Shown here: positions 1 through 6,454 of the stretch, piece after piece | Layout: every line of letters starts with the position of its first letter | How positions within the stretch are numbered: position 1 is the first letter of the stretch | Source: an uncultured Alphaproteobacteria bacterium | GTDB lineage: Bacteria > Pseudomonadota > Alphaproteobacteria > RF32 > CAG-239 | Direction of reading: 5' to 3' | Assembly: GCA_944391355.1 (NCBI GenBank) | Contig: CALXTG010000186.1 | Coordinates: forward strand, 1 to 10,275 | Length of the DNA: 10,275 nt | Notes under the pieces: model-generated | Databases searched by the model: none | What the model was told of the DNA's origin: nothing | Seen by the model: the letters and a program-made list of their open reading frames with translations, nothing else | Program-made: the position numbers and the translations under genes

Positions 1-69
1 TCCTTTGTCTACTGTGCAGCCTGCGCATTCTGGCGTAGTATCTGCTTTTTTTTCTTTTTTTTCATCCAT
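1..69 (-). CDS. Partial hypothetical protein, N-terminal 23 residues
   Basis: An open frame begins with ATG at 69-67 on the minus strand and continues without a stop to the window edge, giving MDEKKEKKADTTPECAGCTV and then DKG. The visible part is lysine-rich and then carries a CxxC pair (C15, C18), which could bind metal or be redox-active, but 23 residues are too few to assign a family. It starts 14 bases after the stop codon of the 81-aa gene on the same strand, so the two are probably cotranscribed. No good Shine-Dalgarno sequence precedes the start. The frame could be spurious, but its spacing and strand make a real gene reasonable. Confidence 0.45.
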   Translation of the reverse strand, partial: MDEKKEKKADTTPECAGCTVDKG

Positions 70-83
70 AGCTAGAAGAAATT

Positions 84-329
84 TTAGTTAATTCCGATTT
101 TCAGAGCAAATTTTGTGGCTTTTTTGCAGAGTTTCAAGTTGCCGAAAGTTTTGATGTTCTCTATTAACGTTCGGTAACCTTCTTTGTTGCGGCTGTAGTC
201 TGTCAAATTATTCAGACAGGCGTTGGCCGTTTCCACATCTTTGTTGTTCCAGTGCGGAAATTTTTTGTTTAAATTTTGAACGGTTGAAACTCTTTTTGCT
301 GCAATTTGTTGCTCGGAAATTGTTAACAT
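84..329 (-). CDS. Hypothetical 81-aa protein, unrecognised
   Basis: An 81-residue protein beginning MLTISEQQIAAKRVSTVQ and ending FALKIGIN. I recognise no family. It is basic, looks mostly helical, and has no signal peptide or membrane segment. The middle carries aromatic and polar residues (HWNNKDVETANACLNNLTDYSRNKEGY) with single cysteines at about positions 38 and 68. Its start lacks a purine-rich ribosome binding site; the leader is almost pure A/T. A good sigma-70-like promoter (TTGTCA, 17-bp spacer, TATATT) lies on the minus strand 40-65 bp upstream, which supports expression. It is divergent from the efflux operon and followed after 14 bp by another small frame. Function unknown. Confidence 0.5.
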   Translation of the reverse strand: MLTISEQQIAAKRVSTVQNLNKKFPHWNNKDVETANACLNNLTDYSRNKEGYRTLIENIKTFGNLKLCKKATKFALKIGIN

Positions 330-367
330 AATAAATTTTTTTTAGTTAATAATAAATTATCATTATA

Positions 368-396
368 AATATAGACAAAAGGAACAATTTTGACAA
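368..396 (-). promoter_or_regulatory. Predicted sigma-70 promoter for the 81-aa gene
   Basis: On the minus strand, TTGTCA (396-391) is followed by a 17-bp spacer and TATATT (373-368). The predicted transcript start lies around 361, leaving a leader of about 32 nt before the ATG at 329. The -35 box overlaps the -35 box of the oppositely directed efflux promoter. This is a motif match only. Confidence 0.45.
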
Positions 397-419
397 TATA
401 TTTTTAATAGAATTTTTAT
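390..419 (+). promoter_or_regulatory. Predicted sigma-70 promoter for the efflux operon
   Basis: A perfect TTGACA at 390-395 is followed, after an 18-bp spacer, by TTTTAT at 414-419. The -10 match is modest; the AT-rich run around 430-442 (TATATATATAAAAT) offers an alternative. The adaptor gene starts about 60 bp downstream. This is a motif match only. Confidence 0.4.
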
Positions 420-462
420 TTTTTGTGGGTATATATATAAAATATCAGGATTTTTATCGCTC

Positions 463-470
463 GAGAGGTG
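463..470 (+). promoter_or_regulatory. Ribosome binding site deciding the adaptor start
   Basis: GAGAGGTG, 8 nt before the ATG at 479. It supports that start over the in-frame GTG at 425, which would place 18 unlikely residues before the membrane anchor. Confidence 0.7.
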
Positions 471-478
471 ACGTTTTT

Positions 479-1639
479 ATGAAAAAAGTCTTCAAAATTG
501 CAGTAATTATTGCTATCGGACTCGGAATTGCGGTTTGGTATGGGAGTCGGAAAGAAAAACCGGCTGTTTATGTTACCGAATCTTTGGAAAAAGGTGATAT
601 TACCGAAAAAATTACCGCTTCGGGGATTATTAATCCGATTTCGACAATTAATATCGGCACTCAGGTTTCAGGAACGATTGCGGAAATTTTTGTCGATTAT
701 AATTCGGAAGTAAAAAAAGATCAGCTGCTGGCTCAGATTGATCCGGCCCTGTTTGAAGCAACGGTTAATCAACGGCGCGCGGCTTTAAATATTGCCAAGG
801 CCGAAGTTAACGTGGTTAAAAATGATATTGAATATTATAAAAAACATCTGAATCGGATACAAAAGCTTAATTCATCAAAATATTCGACCGACAGCGAGTT
901 AGAATCGGCGGAGAGAGATTATAATAATGCCGTTGTTCAGCTCGGTCTTAAACAGGCGACTGTCAATCAGGCTGAAGCGGCGCTTCAGTCTGCGGAAACG
1001 GAATTGCGATATACAAAAATTATTTCACCGGTTGACGGGATTGTCGTTTCCAAAGAGGTGGAAGTCGGCCAGACGGTTGCGGCTTCCTTCCAGACACCGA
1101 CTTTGTTTAATGTTGCCGAAGATCTGACCAAAATGCAGATTGAGGCCTCCATTGTTGAGGCGGATATTGCCAAAGTTAAAGAAGGGCAGGTGGTTGAGTT
1201 TACGGTCGACAGTTTTCCCGATGAAAAATTTTACGGTATGGTGACGCAGGTTCGCAATAATCCGATTACAGTTTCTAATGTTGTCACCTATGAAGTGATT
1301 ATTGATGTCAATAATCAGGAGGCTAAGCTTAAACCCGGCATGACCGCCAATGTAGAAATTATTACCGCCGAAAAAGAAGATGTTTTTTTGGTTTCCAATC
1401 AGGCTCTGCGCTTTTTTATGGAAGACGAAAACGGCGTTCAGAAGCGTTATCAGGATAAAGGATTGTGGGTTTTAAGAAACGGTGAACCGAAACGGATTAC
1501 GATCAGAACCGGCGTCAGTGATGATGATAAAACCGAAATCAGCGGCGAAGAGCTGCGCAGCGGCGAACAAGTGATTATTGAAAAAGCCGGTGCCGGAAAC
1601 GAAAGCGCCCGGGCAATGCGTATGAGGATGCCGAGATAA
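479..1639 (+). CDS. MacA/HlyD-family periplasmic adaptor subunit of an ABC efflux pump
   Basis: A 386-aa membrane-fusion (adaptor) protein of the MacA/RND-adaptor type, which links an inner-membrane ABC transporter to an outer-membrane channel. The start at 479 is preferred over an upstream in-frame GTG (425) because GAGAGGTG at 463-470 is correctly spaced and MKKVFKIAVIIAIGLGIAVW forms a proper N-terminal membrane anchor (residues 4-21, no lipobox). In order: first lipoyl half (about 56-90, TQVSGTIAEIFVDYNSEVKK), long alpha-helical hairpin (about 93-178, coiled-coil-like), second lipoyl half (about 180-205, ISPVDGIVVSKEVEVGQTV), then beta-barrel and membrane-proximal domains containing KLKPGMTANVEI. 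Length matches MacA. The stop codon directly abuts the ATG of the ATPase gene, so this is the first gene of a coupled three-gene operon. macA is the likely homolog; the substrate cannot be inferred. Confidence 0.93.
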   Translation: MKKVFKIAVIIAIGLGIAVWYGSRKEKPAVYVTESLEKGDITEKITASGIINPISTINIGTQVSGTIAEIFVDYNSEVKKDQLLAQIDPALFEATVNQRRAALNIAKAEVNVVKNDIEYYKKHLNRIQKLNSSKYSTDSELESAERDYNNAVVQLGLKQATVNQAEAALQSAETELRYTKIISPVDGIVVSKEVEVGQTVAASFQTPTLFNVAEDLTKMQIEASIVEADIAKVKEGQVVEFTVDSFPDEKFYGMVTQVRNNPITVSNVVTYEVIIDVNNQEAKLKPGMTANVEIITAEKEDVFLVSNQALRFFMEDENGVQKRYQDKGLWVLRNGEPKRITIRTGVSDDDKTEISGEELRSGEQVIIEKAGAGNESARAMRMRMPR

Positions 1640-2326
1640 ATGTTGATTGAGGTAAAAAACATTAAAAAATCATACCCGCTTGACGGTTTAAAACTTAATA
1701 TTCTGAAAGGAATCAGCCTGGAAATCGGCGCCGGGGAATTTGTGGCGATTATGGGCCCCTCAGGTTCGGGTAAGTCAACATTGATGAATATTCTCGGCTG
1801 TCTGGATCAACCGACTTCGGGAACTTATTATTTAGACGGTATCGACGTAAATAAGTTAGATGCCGACGGCTTGGCAGATATTCGCAATCGGAAAATCGGT
1901 TTTGTTTTTCAGGGGTTTAATCTGTTATCCCGGACAACGGCGCTGGAGAATGTGGAACTGCCGATGGTCTATGCCGGAATTCCGGCGGCGGAGCGGCGGG
2001 AAAAGGCTGTAAAGGCTTTGCAAAAAGTCGGGTTAAAGGAAAGAATGTATCATCAGCCTAATCAATTATCCGGCGGTCAGCAGCAGCGTGTGGCGATTGC
2101 CCGGGCTATCGTTAATGAAGCGCCGATTATTTTTGCCGATGAACCCACCGGTAATCTGGACAGTAAAATGAGTTTGGAAATTATGGATTTGTTTACGCGG
2201 CTGAATAAGGATCTGGGGCGGACTATTATTTTGGTGACCCATGAGGAAGATATTGCCCGCTTTGCCGACCGGGTTATTAAGATTGTCGACGGTGAAATCC
2301 ATTCCGACGAAAAGGTAATAAAATGA
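1640..2326 (+). CDS. ABC transporter ATP-binding protein (MacB/LolD/YknY type)
   Basis: A 228-aa cytoplasmic ATPase that powers the adaptor/permease pair by ATP hydrolysis. All nucleotide-binding motifs are intact: Walker A GPSGSGKST (39-47), Q-loop Q91 in FVFQGFNLL, signature LSGGQQQR (143-150), Walker B IIFADE (163-168, catalytic E168), D-loop GNLDS and switch histidine H201 in LVTHEED. The GCLDQPTSG and GFVFQGFNLLSRTTALENVELP stretches are typical of the MacB/LolD/FtsE-like group. Its ATG immediately follows the adaptor stop (TAAATG), and its last 4 bases overlap the permease start (ATGA), so translational coupling is likely. In E. coli MacB this domain is fused to the permease; here it is a separate protein, as in YknY or LolD. 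Confidence 0.95.
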   Translation: MLIEVKNIKKSYPLDGLKLNILKGISLEIGAGEFVAIMGPSGSGKSTLMNILGCLDQPTSGTYYLDGIDVNKLDADGLADIRNRKIGFVFQGFNLLSRTTALENVELPMVYAGIPAAERREKAVKALQKVGLKERMYHQPNQLSGGQQQRVAIARAIVNEAPIIFADEPTGNLDSKMSLEIMDLFTRLNKDLGRTIILVTHEEDIARFADRVIKIVDGEIHSDEKVIK

Positions 2327-3552
2327 TAGATATTCAAACCATTACCAACATTGCCCTGCGGGCGGTTAAAGCCAATAAAATGCGTTCGGTTCTGACCAGC
2401 CTCGGTATTATTATCGGGGTTTCGGCGGTGATTATTATGCTGGCAATCGGTCATGGGGCGCAGATTTCGTTGCAAAATGAAATGAAGTCAATGGGGTCGA
2501 ATCTGATTATTGTGCGTTCCGGGGTGACAACTTCGAGCGGTGCGCGCGGCGGTCACGGTTCCCAGCCGAGTATGAAAGCTTCCGACGGCGATGCAATTCA
2601 GAACCGGATTGCTAAAATCCGTTATGCGGCGCCGATTCTGGAAGAAACTGCGCAGATTGTATACGGTAATGCCAACTGGTCAACCGGAATTACCGGTACC
2701 GATAACCGTAATTTTATCATTAAAGACTGGGATTTGGCATACGGGCGTTTTTTCAGCGAAGCGGATATTAAAAATGCCAATAAGGTCGCGATTTTGGGGC
2801 AAACGGTGGTTAATGAGCTTTTCGGCGACGTTGATCCGCTGGGCAAAACAATTCGTATCAAAGGCATTCCTTTTCAGGTAATCGGCGTGATGGTTAAACG
2901 CGGGCAGACCGGTATGGGGATGGATCAGGATGATACGGTTTTTATTCCGATTACCACGGCGCAGAAAAAAGTTATGGGAATTAAATTTCCCGATCAGGTC
3001 AAGTTTATTCTTTTACAGGCGGTGGATGCGGCATCAACTTATACGTCTCAGGACGAAATTACCAGTCTGCTGCGGCAGCGGCATAATCTCGGCGTCAATA
3101 AGGATAATGATTTTGTGATTATGAATTTGACCCAGATGATGGAGATGATGGAGGAATCGACCAAAATCATGACAATTCTGCTGGGGTCAATTGCGTCAAT
3201 TTCGCTGTTGGTCGGCGGTATCGGCATTATGAATATTATGCTGGTGTCGGTTACCGAACGTACCCGGGAAATCGGTATCCGGATGGCTATCGGCGCCAAG
3301 ACTTGGGATATCCGCTGGCAGTTTCTGATGGAATCGCTGGTTTTGTCTTTGTTGGGAGGAATTGCCGGAATTCTCATCGGTCTTTTGGGGGTAGAACTGA
3401 TTAACCATTTCAGCAGCTTTACCGCTAAAGTGAACCTGTTTTATATTATGCTGCCGTTTTCTTTCTCCGGTATGGTCGGGTTGATATTCGGTTTCTTTCC
3501 CGCCTACAAGGCGTCAAAGCTTAATCCGATTAATGCCTTACGCTACGAATAA
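2323..3552 (+). CDS. MacB/YknZ-type ABC permease (MacB_PCD plus FtsX domains)
   Basis: A 409-aa inner-membrane permease. The first transmembrane helix is at about 22-45 (VLTSLGIIIGVSAVIIMLAI), followed by a large periplasmic MacB_PCD-type domain (about 46-282). An FtsX-like module follows with helices at about 283-309, 334-360 and 372-395. Conserved features include LVSVTERTREIGIRMAIGA (coupling-helix region after TM2) and the C-terminal FFPAYKASKLNPINALRYE, characteristic of MacB/LolC/YknZ permeases. It works as a dimer with the upstream ATPase and contacts the MacA-like adaptor; such pumps move substrates from periplasm or membrane through TolC rather than across the inner membrane. The start overlaps the ATPase stop by 4 bp. 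The gene ends at the boundary of palindromic element A. Candidate substrates (macrolide, peptide, lipid, siderophore) cannot be told apart from sequence. Confidence 0.94.
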   Translation: MIDIQTITNIALRAVKANKMRSVLTSLGIIIGVSAVIIMLAIGHGAQISLQNEMKSMGSNLIIVRSGVTTSSGARGGHGSQPSMKASDGDAIQNRIAKIRYAAPILEETAQIVYGNANWSTGITGTDNRNFIIKDWDLAYGRFFSEADIKNANKVAILGQTVVNELFGDVDPLGKTIRIKGIPFQVIGVMVKRGQTGMGMDQDDTVFIPITTAQKKVMGIKFPDQVKFILLQAVDAASTYTSQDEITSLLRQRHNLGVNKDNDFVIMNLTQMMEMMEESTKIMTILLGSIASISLLVGGIGIMNIMLVSVTERTREIGIRMAIGAKTWDIRWQFLMESLVLSLLGGIAGILIGLLGVELINHFSSFTAKVNLFYIMLPFSFSGMVGLIFGFFPAYKASKLNPINALRYE

Positions 3553-3673
3553 AGTTCGTATAACGGTCTATTAGAGCAATTTTGCGCGGTCTCGAAAAAT
3601 TCATGTATTTCTGTATACACTAAAATTTTTCTCGCCGCTGAAATCACTCTACTAGACTCGTTCTCCGAACTTT
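3550..3673. repeat. Palindromic element, copy A (about 123 bp, ERIC/MITE-like)
   Basis: A nearly full-length imperfect inverted repeat fills most of the gap between the convergent permease and S41 peptidase genes. Outer arms: AAAGTTCG (3551-3558) with CGAACTTT (3666-3673). Next come AACG (3562-3565) with CGTT (3659-3662), then TCTATTAGAG (3567-3576) with CTCTACTAGA (3647-3656, one mismatch). GCGCG-like and CGAAAAATT-like segments then pair with their counterparts at 3625-3640, and a 5-bp apical stem TGTAT/ATACA closes it. It is colinear and similar in length to the element at 8613-8736. It has no coding capacity and could act as a bidirectional terminator for the two converging genes. Confidence 0.75.
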
Positions 3674-3724
3674 CTTACATAAAGTTCTGAAATCCCGCTT
3701 AGAAAACATAATGTATCGCATAGA

Positions 3725-5248
3725 TTATTCTCTACCACCATTGTGCCGATTTGGAATATATTGTAAATCTTGTAAATTTCTTTTTGATATGTTTTTATCG
3801 GGTGCTTTGGTTGTTGGAGTCAATCCCCTGAGGAGTGTTAGTTTATCTGCTGAAGTTTTTGTTTCTATTGGAGGATTTATTTTTGTTTTAAGCTCATTTA
3901 ATTTTTGGATTTGCTTGTTCGTTCCCTTAAACACTCCAGTCAATGCATAATTTTTGACAGCTTCAAATTTATCTGCTCTATCGGGATATATTTGAGAATA
4001 TAATTCTTTGGCAGAGTCTATATTAATTATTCCCAGATTAATTGCTCGAATAAATGCAAAATCGTTGTTGGCAAGCTGATCAAATGAAGGATACCCGCTG
4101 CCGGACTGGCTTCTTAAAAGTTTTTTATTTGCCAATAGATTTATTTGTTGTAAATTTTCTTTTACATAATTAAAAGCGTCTTGTCCCGAAGTGTTTATGT
4201 CAACAGGAAAACCCTTTCTTTCAAAATTTTCTCCGTTTTCAAAAAAAGCATGTGTTGAAGCGATTTTAATTCCGTATCCAAATTTTCCCCTAATAGTTTC
4301 TCCGCTAATTTCAGCATAGCAACCGGCAGTATTTTCACCAACATAAGTTACTCCGGGGTGGTATTTAAGAAATTGACACAAACTTTCGCCTGCAGAAGCA
4401 GTATTACGATTAGTTAAAATCGTAATTGGTCTTTTATAGCCGCCTCTGACAAAAGCAGGATGTTTTCCTTTATGAGAAGAATAATCACAGATAGGCACTA
4501 ACTCACCGCTGTATTGGTGATTTTTTATTCTTTGCAAGTAGGTGTCTCGGCTTATGTCACCAGTTATCATTCGGATATAATCGGCTTCTTGAGTATCGCG
4601 GTATGCACTTTTTTCAAAAGGAGCAACATCATTACCATATAGTTTATTCGCTAACAATTCAAAGGGGACAGAGGCACCTCCGGGATTGTCCCTAATATCA
4701 ATAATAAGGGAAGTATATTTTTCGCTTCCGTCAGGTTTAAATAATTTTTCATCTAATTCTTTCGAAAACTCTAACCACTCATTTGGCAAGGTATCTCCCA
4801 GTCTTGGCAGAGCGATGACAGCAGTATTTTTATCATTGCTTTCCGATATTTCCCATTTTTTGTCTTTACAAACATTATTTCCGACAGCAACTTTGTTCGG
4901 TTCTCTTGGTAATAAATTACCTTTACTGGGAGAAACTTTAAGATGTTCATCTGGAAGTTTTTGTAAAACCTTATCTAACTTTAAACAAAAGTCTTTTACA
5001 TTAATATTTTCTAGTTTACCGTTGTAAAATTCAGCTAAATTTTTTTCAAATTTTACTTTAGCGGCATCATCCCATAAATCATATCCGGGATGCCCCATGG
5101 CAATTAATCGTCCTATTCTGGCAAGCTCTTTTTGTTGATCTTCTTTTGTCATCAGTTCTGATTGAGCGGAAAGTTCAGAAGACTTTTCAATATCTTCAAA
5201 TGATATTGTATCTATAATTTCTTGAAAAGTTAATGTACTGTCAGACAT
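3725..5248 (-). CDS. S41-family serine peptidase, no signal peptide visible
   Basis: A 507-aa protein with the hallmarks of peptidase family S41 (tail-specific/C-terminal-processing and tricorn/IRBP-like proteases). An N-terminal helical region (about 35-105) ends in LPDEHL, corresponding to the DGH-type motif of S41 proteins (candidate H102). The core then has TSLIIDIRDNPGG (179-191), ILTNRNTASAGES (277-289, predicted nucleophile S285), GENTAG (304-309) and ERKGFPVDI (343-351). No PDZ domain is evident. The N-terminus is acidic and polar with no hydrophobic segment, unlike periplasmic Ctp proteases, so it is cytoplasmic or leaves by a non-Sec route. A C-terminal extension of about 130 residues after the catalytic core is lysine-rich and unrecognised. 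The gene is clearly more AT-rich than its neighbours and sits alone between a palindromic element and the trxB terminator, which suggests acquisition. The start is supported by AAGGA 7 nt upstream. Confidence 0.85.
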   Translation of the reverse strand: MSDSTLTFQEIIDTISFEDIEKSSELSAQSELMTKEDQQKELARIGRLIAMGHPGYDLWDDAAKVKFEKNLAEFYNGKLENINVKDFCLKLDKVLQKLPDEHLKVSPSKGNLLPREPNKVAVGNNVCKDKKWEISESNDKNTAVIALPRLGDTLPNEWLEFSKELDEKLFKPDGSEKYTSLIIDIRDNPGGASVPFELLANKLYGNDVAPFEKSAYRDTQEADYIRMITGDISRDTYLQRIKNHQYSGELVPICDYSSHKGKHPAFVRGGYKRPITILTNRNTASAGESLCQFLKYHPGVTYVGENTAGCYAEISGETIRGKFGYGIKIASTHAFFENGENFERKGFPVDINTSGQDAFNYVKENLQQINLLANKKLLRSQSGSGYPSFDQLANNDFAFIRAINLGIINIDSAKELYSQIYPDRADKFEAVKNYALTGVFKGTNKQIQKLNELKTKINPPIETKTSADKLTLLRGLTPTTKAPDKNISKRNLQDLQYIPNRHNGGRE

Positions 5249-5255
5249 CTTTTCG

Positions 5256-5268
5256 TCCTTAATAAGGA
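5256..5268 (-). promoter_or_regulatory. Shine-Dalgarno of the S41 gene within a small hairpin
   Basis: On the minus strand TCCTT-ATT-AAGGA forms a perfect 5-bp stem with a 3-nt loop. Its 3' arm AAGGA (5260-5256) is the ribosome binding site, 7 nt before the ATG. The hairpin could mask the site, but 5 A/U-rich pairs are weak, so any effect would be slight. Confidence 0.4.
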
Positions 5269-5284
5269 ACTATCCATTAGTCTG

Positions 5285-5302
5285 ATATTACCACAATTGG
5301 TA
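5285..5302 (-). promoter_or_regulatory. Predicted extended -10 promoter with overlapping inverted repeat (S41 gene)
   Basis: On the minus strand TGGTAATAT (5293-5285) matches an extended -10 element (TG-N-TAATAT), with only a weak -35 (TTTAAA at 17 bp). The predicted transcript start is about 30 nt before the S41 ATG. The inverted repeat TACCA-N4-TGGTA (5289-5302) overlaps this -10, as an operator would. No regulator gene is nearby, so this is a motif-level prediction. Confidence 0.35.
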
Positions 5303-5401
5303 TGCAATTTAAATGAAAAAGATACAAAATCTCTCCAAGGCAGCGCAAATTTGAAGGCGGGACTGATACCTATTAACCCAGATATATTACATTCGAAGCG
5401 T

Positions 5402-5442
5402 AAAAAATGCTCACGTATTGGAATTATATGTGAGCATTTTTT
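5402..5442 (-). terminator. Rho-independent terminator after trxB
   Basis: AAAAAATGCTCAC (5402-5414) pairs perfectly with GTGAGCATTTTTT (5430-5442), a 13-bp stem extended by about 4 further pairs inside the 15-nt loop. Read on the minus strand, the stem ends in a run of T's and lies 10 bp after the trxB stop codon. The symmetric A and T tracts mean it could also stop plus-strand transcription. Confidence 0.85.
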
Positions 5443-5452
5443 ATTTTTATGT

Positions 5453-6391
5453 TTATAACTCGCTTAAGTATTTTTCGGCTTCAAGTGCAGCCATGCAGCC
5501 GGTTCCCGCGGCGACAACGGCTTGGCGGAAGCGGGGCATTTGGACATCTCCGGCGGCAAAGACGCCGTTGATATTGGTTTGAGTGCTGTCGCCCTTGGTA
5601 ACGATATAGCCTTCGGCATCCAGCTCTATTTGGCCTTTGAACAGTTCGGTATTAGGGTGGTGGCCGATGGCGATAAACAGACCGTCAATTTTAATATCGC
5701 GCACAGAGTCATTTTTTACGTCTTTAAGGCGGATACCGGTTACGCTCAGAGGGTTATCGGTTCCGAGAACTTCATCGACGACGCTGTCCCATTCGACTTT
5801 GATTTTTTGATTATTAAACAGGCGTTCCTGCAGGGTTTTGTCGGCTCGAAGCGAATCGCGGCGGTGAATTAAAGTCACGCTGCGGGCAAAGTTGGTCAGA
5901 TAGAGAGCTTCGTCTACGGCCGTGTTGCCGCCGCCGACAACGGCAACGTCACGGTTGCGATAGAAAAAGCCGTCGCAGGTTGCGCAGCCGGAAACGCCGA
6001 AGCCGAGAAATTTCTTTTCGCTGTCCAAACCGAGCCAGCGCGCTGAAGCGCCGGTGGCGATAATCACCGTATCCCCGATGAAAATATTGCTGTTTTCTGA
6101 GTTGCAGACGAAAGGCTTTTTGCTGAAGTCAACTTCGGTAATGATGTCGTCGACAATATTTACGCCGACGTTCACGGCCTGTTCGCGCATTCTTTGCATC
6201 AGTTCACTGCCGTTGACAGGTTCTGGAAAACCGGGAAAGTTTTCAACATCATTGGTGATTGTCAGCTGTCCCCCGGGCTGCTTTCCGGAAATCAAAACCG
6301 GTTTCAGCCCGGCGCGGGCGGCGTAAATGCCGGCAGTATATCCGGCCGGACCGGAACCGATAATAAGAATTCTGCTGTTAAACTCAGCCAT
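5453..6391 (-). CDS. trxB: Thioredoxin-disulfide reductase
   Basis: A 312-aa flavoprotein that uses NADPH to reduce thioredoxin, acting as a cytoplasmic homodimer. Motifs in order: FAD-binding GSGPAGYTAGIYAARAG (12-28); PGGQLTITNDVENFPGF (39-55); ATGASARWLG (112-121); redox-active CATC (C136, C139) in VSGCATCDGFFYRNRD; NADPH-binding VVGGGNTAVDEALYL (151-165) and HRRDSLRA (176-183); and the C-terminal FAD motif GVFAAGDVQMPRFRQAVVAAGTGCMAA (277-302). Length is close to the E. coli enzyme (about 320 aa). GGAG 8 nt before the ATG supports the start. It lies 63 bp downstream of the peroxiredoxin gene on the same strand and is followed by a strong terminator, so it is probably the last gene of a prx-trxB unit. 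No thioredoxin gene is in the window. Confidence 0.97.
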   Translation of the reverse strand: MAEFNSRILIIGSGPAGYTAGIYAARAGLKPVLISGKQPGGQLTITNDVENFPGFPEPVNGSELMQRMREQAVNVGVNIVDDIITEVDFSKKPFVCNSENSNIFIGDTVIIATGASARWLGLDSEKKFLGFGVSGCATCDGFFYRNRDVAVVGGGNTAVDEALYLTNFARSVTLIHRRDSLRADKTLQERLFNNQKIKVEWDSVVDEVLGTDNPLSVTGIRLKDVKNDSVRDIKIDGLFIAIGHHPNTELFKGQIELDAEGYIVTKGDSTQTNINGVFAAGDVQMPRFRQAVVAAGTGCMAALEAEKYLSEL

Positions 6392-6454
6392 GTTTTTTAC
6401 TCCTGAAAATTATTTACCGCTACTATAGGGAAATAAATTTCTGCTGGCAAGTCA

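Noticed and set aside
425..478. Upstream GTG start for the efflux adaptor
   Set aside because: It would add 18 polar residues before the membrane anchor and lacks a ribosome binding site; the ATG at 479 has both a good site and a proper N-terminus.
3681..3690. AAAGTTCTGA just after element A, like the start of another copy
   Set aside because: It matches the element's left end for about 7 bases only and lacks the palindromic structure; at most a remnant.
5268..5290. CCATTAG-containing stretch resembling an end of palindromic element B in reverse orientation
   Set aside because: Only about 8 bases match and there is no paired arm or AAAGT terminus, so a third element copy cannot be supported.
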